DNA of 6,152 bases, taken from positions 1 to 6,152 of the forward strand of contig JBFGJY010000101.1 in the NCBI GenBank assembly GCA_041576975.1, written 5' to 3'. Source of the DNA: JBFGJY01 sp041576975 (GTDB taxonomy: Bacteria > Pseudomonadota > Gammaproteobacteria > UBA4575). Positions 5,763-6,152 of the stretch are shown one piece after another; the first letter of the stretch is position 1, and every line of letters starts with the position of its first letter. Both the position numbers and the translations under genes were made by a program. A model generated the notes under the pieces. That model had not been told where the DNA came from and did no database searches. It saw only the letters and a list, made by a program, of their open reading frames with translations.

Positions 5763-6152
5763 TTAGTTATCTTTTCCAAAATTGAATGCTGAACATCTTA
5801 ATGCACCTACTAGAGCCTCGTGAAACTCCTGTGTTTTTGTATCACCGATTTCGTTACGCACGCAATCAATTAATTTTTCGGTAAATTTTATACCATCACT
5901 GGCAATGCGCTCACCTTTAACGGATAGCTTTAAGTTAACAACTCTTCGATCTTGCTTGCTGTGTTCACGACTAACAAGCCCTTTGGCTTCTAGTAACTCA
6001 AGTTGTCTGCTTATAGTGCCAGAATCAGTAAAAGTTGCTGCAGAAACTTTTGCGGGAGTTGTAGCGAGCTCGAGATAAATAGACTTAAGAATGCGCCATT
6101 GTTGATAATTAACTTGATGCTTTTTTAAATAATCTGTAGTTTTTTTTCGAGC
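5763..6152 (-). CDS. MarR-family transcriptional regulator, 5'-partial (runs off right edge)
   Basis: Reading the reverse strand from 6152 gives 129 codons open to the edge, ending at a TAA that reads as tta at 5763-5765. No start codon fits within the window, so the N-terminus lies to the right. In visible-residue numbering, helices WRILKSIYLELA (19-30), AKVSAATFTDSGTISRQLELLEAKGLV (34-60, including the recognition helix) and the wing SREHSKQDRRVVNLKLSVKG (61-80, with the family's D-R-R then L-x-L-S/T-x-x-G) are typical MarR. The C-terminal helices for dimerisation follow. MarR dimers usually repress their own or a neighbouring gene and release DNA on binding a ligand or on oxidation; C98 and C120 are the only visible cysteines. 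The target is unknown, and any regulated partner is likely to the right. It converges on the small genes and shares their terminator. Confidence 0.88.
   Translation of the reverse strand, partial: ARKKTTDYLKKHQVNYQQWRILKSIYLELATTPAKVSAATFTDSGTISRQLELLEAKGLVSREHSKQDRRVVNLKLSVKGERIASDGIKFTEKLIDCVRNEIGDTKTQEFHEALVGALRCSAFNFGKDN

Overview
The window reads as an AT-rich proteobacterial chromosome or large mobile element. Gene families (LexA-type S24 repressor, Y-family polymerase, SRAP, PqqD/HprK-type peptide-tailoring genes, MarR) and compact overlapping operons fit Proteobacteria, but nothing here fixes the class. One clue points to alphaproteobacterial-type SOS control: two exact GTTC-N7-GTTC boxes lie in front of the lexA-like gene. 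The host could equally be a gammaproteobacterium carrying an acquired cassette. No tRNA, rRNA, CRISPR array, transposase or integrase is visible.

Region 1 (1-2041, +): the end of an operon running in from the left. It holds a 5'-truncated HPr-kinase-like P-loop protein whose first visible residues look like the end of a PqqD domain. A GTGA overlap joins it to an NTP_transf_5-type nucleotidyltransferase. This pair is known from lasso-peptide and related peptide-tailoring clusters; the precursor and the other biosynthetic genes would lie to the left of the window.

Region 2 (2042-5054, +): a self-contained SOS-type cassette. A promoter (TTGAAA-N17-TATTAT) is overlaid by four GTTCTC/GAGAAC half-sites in perfect mirror symmetry. 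Four tightly packed genes follow: a self-cleaving LexA-like repressor, a catalytically intact DinB-like translesion polymerase with a QLSLF clamp-binding motif, a small protein that I align as a degenerate SRAP paralogue lacking Cys2 and the active-site His, and a canonical SRAP (YedK/HMCES family) abasic-site-crosslinking protein. The likely logic is that DNA damage triggers cleavage of the repressor, the operon is derepressed, and a bypass polymerase and abasic-site protection are made together. The lexA/dinB part is visibly richer in G+C than its flanks, which suggests acquisition or mosaic assembly.

Region 3 (5055-5760): a 227-base gap with only weak signals. It is followed by two small genes with good ribosome-binding sites: a 62-residue Asn/Ser-rich protein of unknown function and a 32-residue single-span membrane protein. 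A strong bidirectional intrinsic terminator follows.

Region 4 (5763-6152, -): the C-terminal 129 residues of a MarR-family winged-helix regulator. It converges on the small genes and runs off the right edge.
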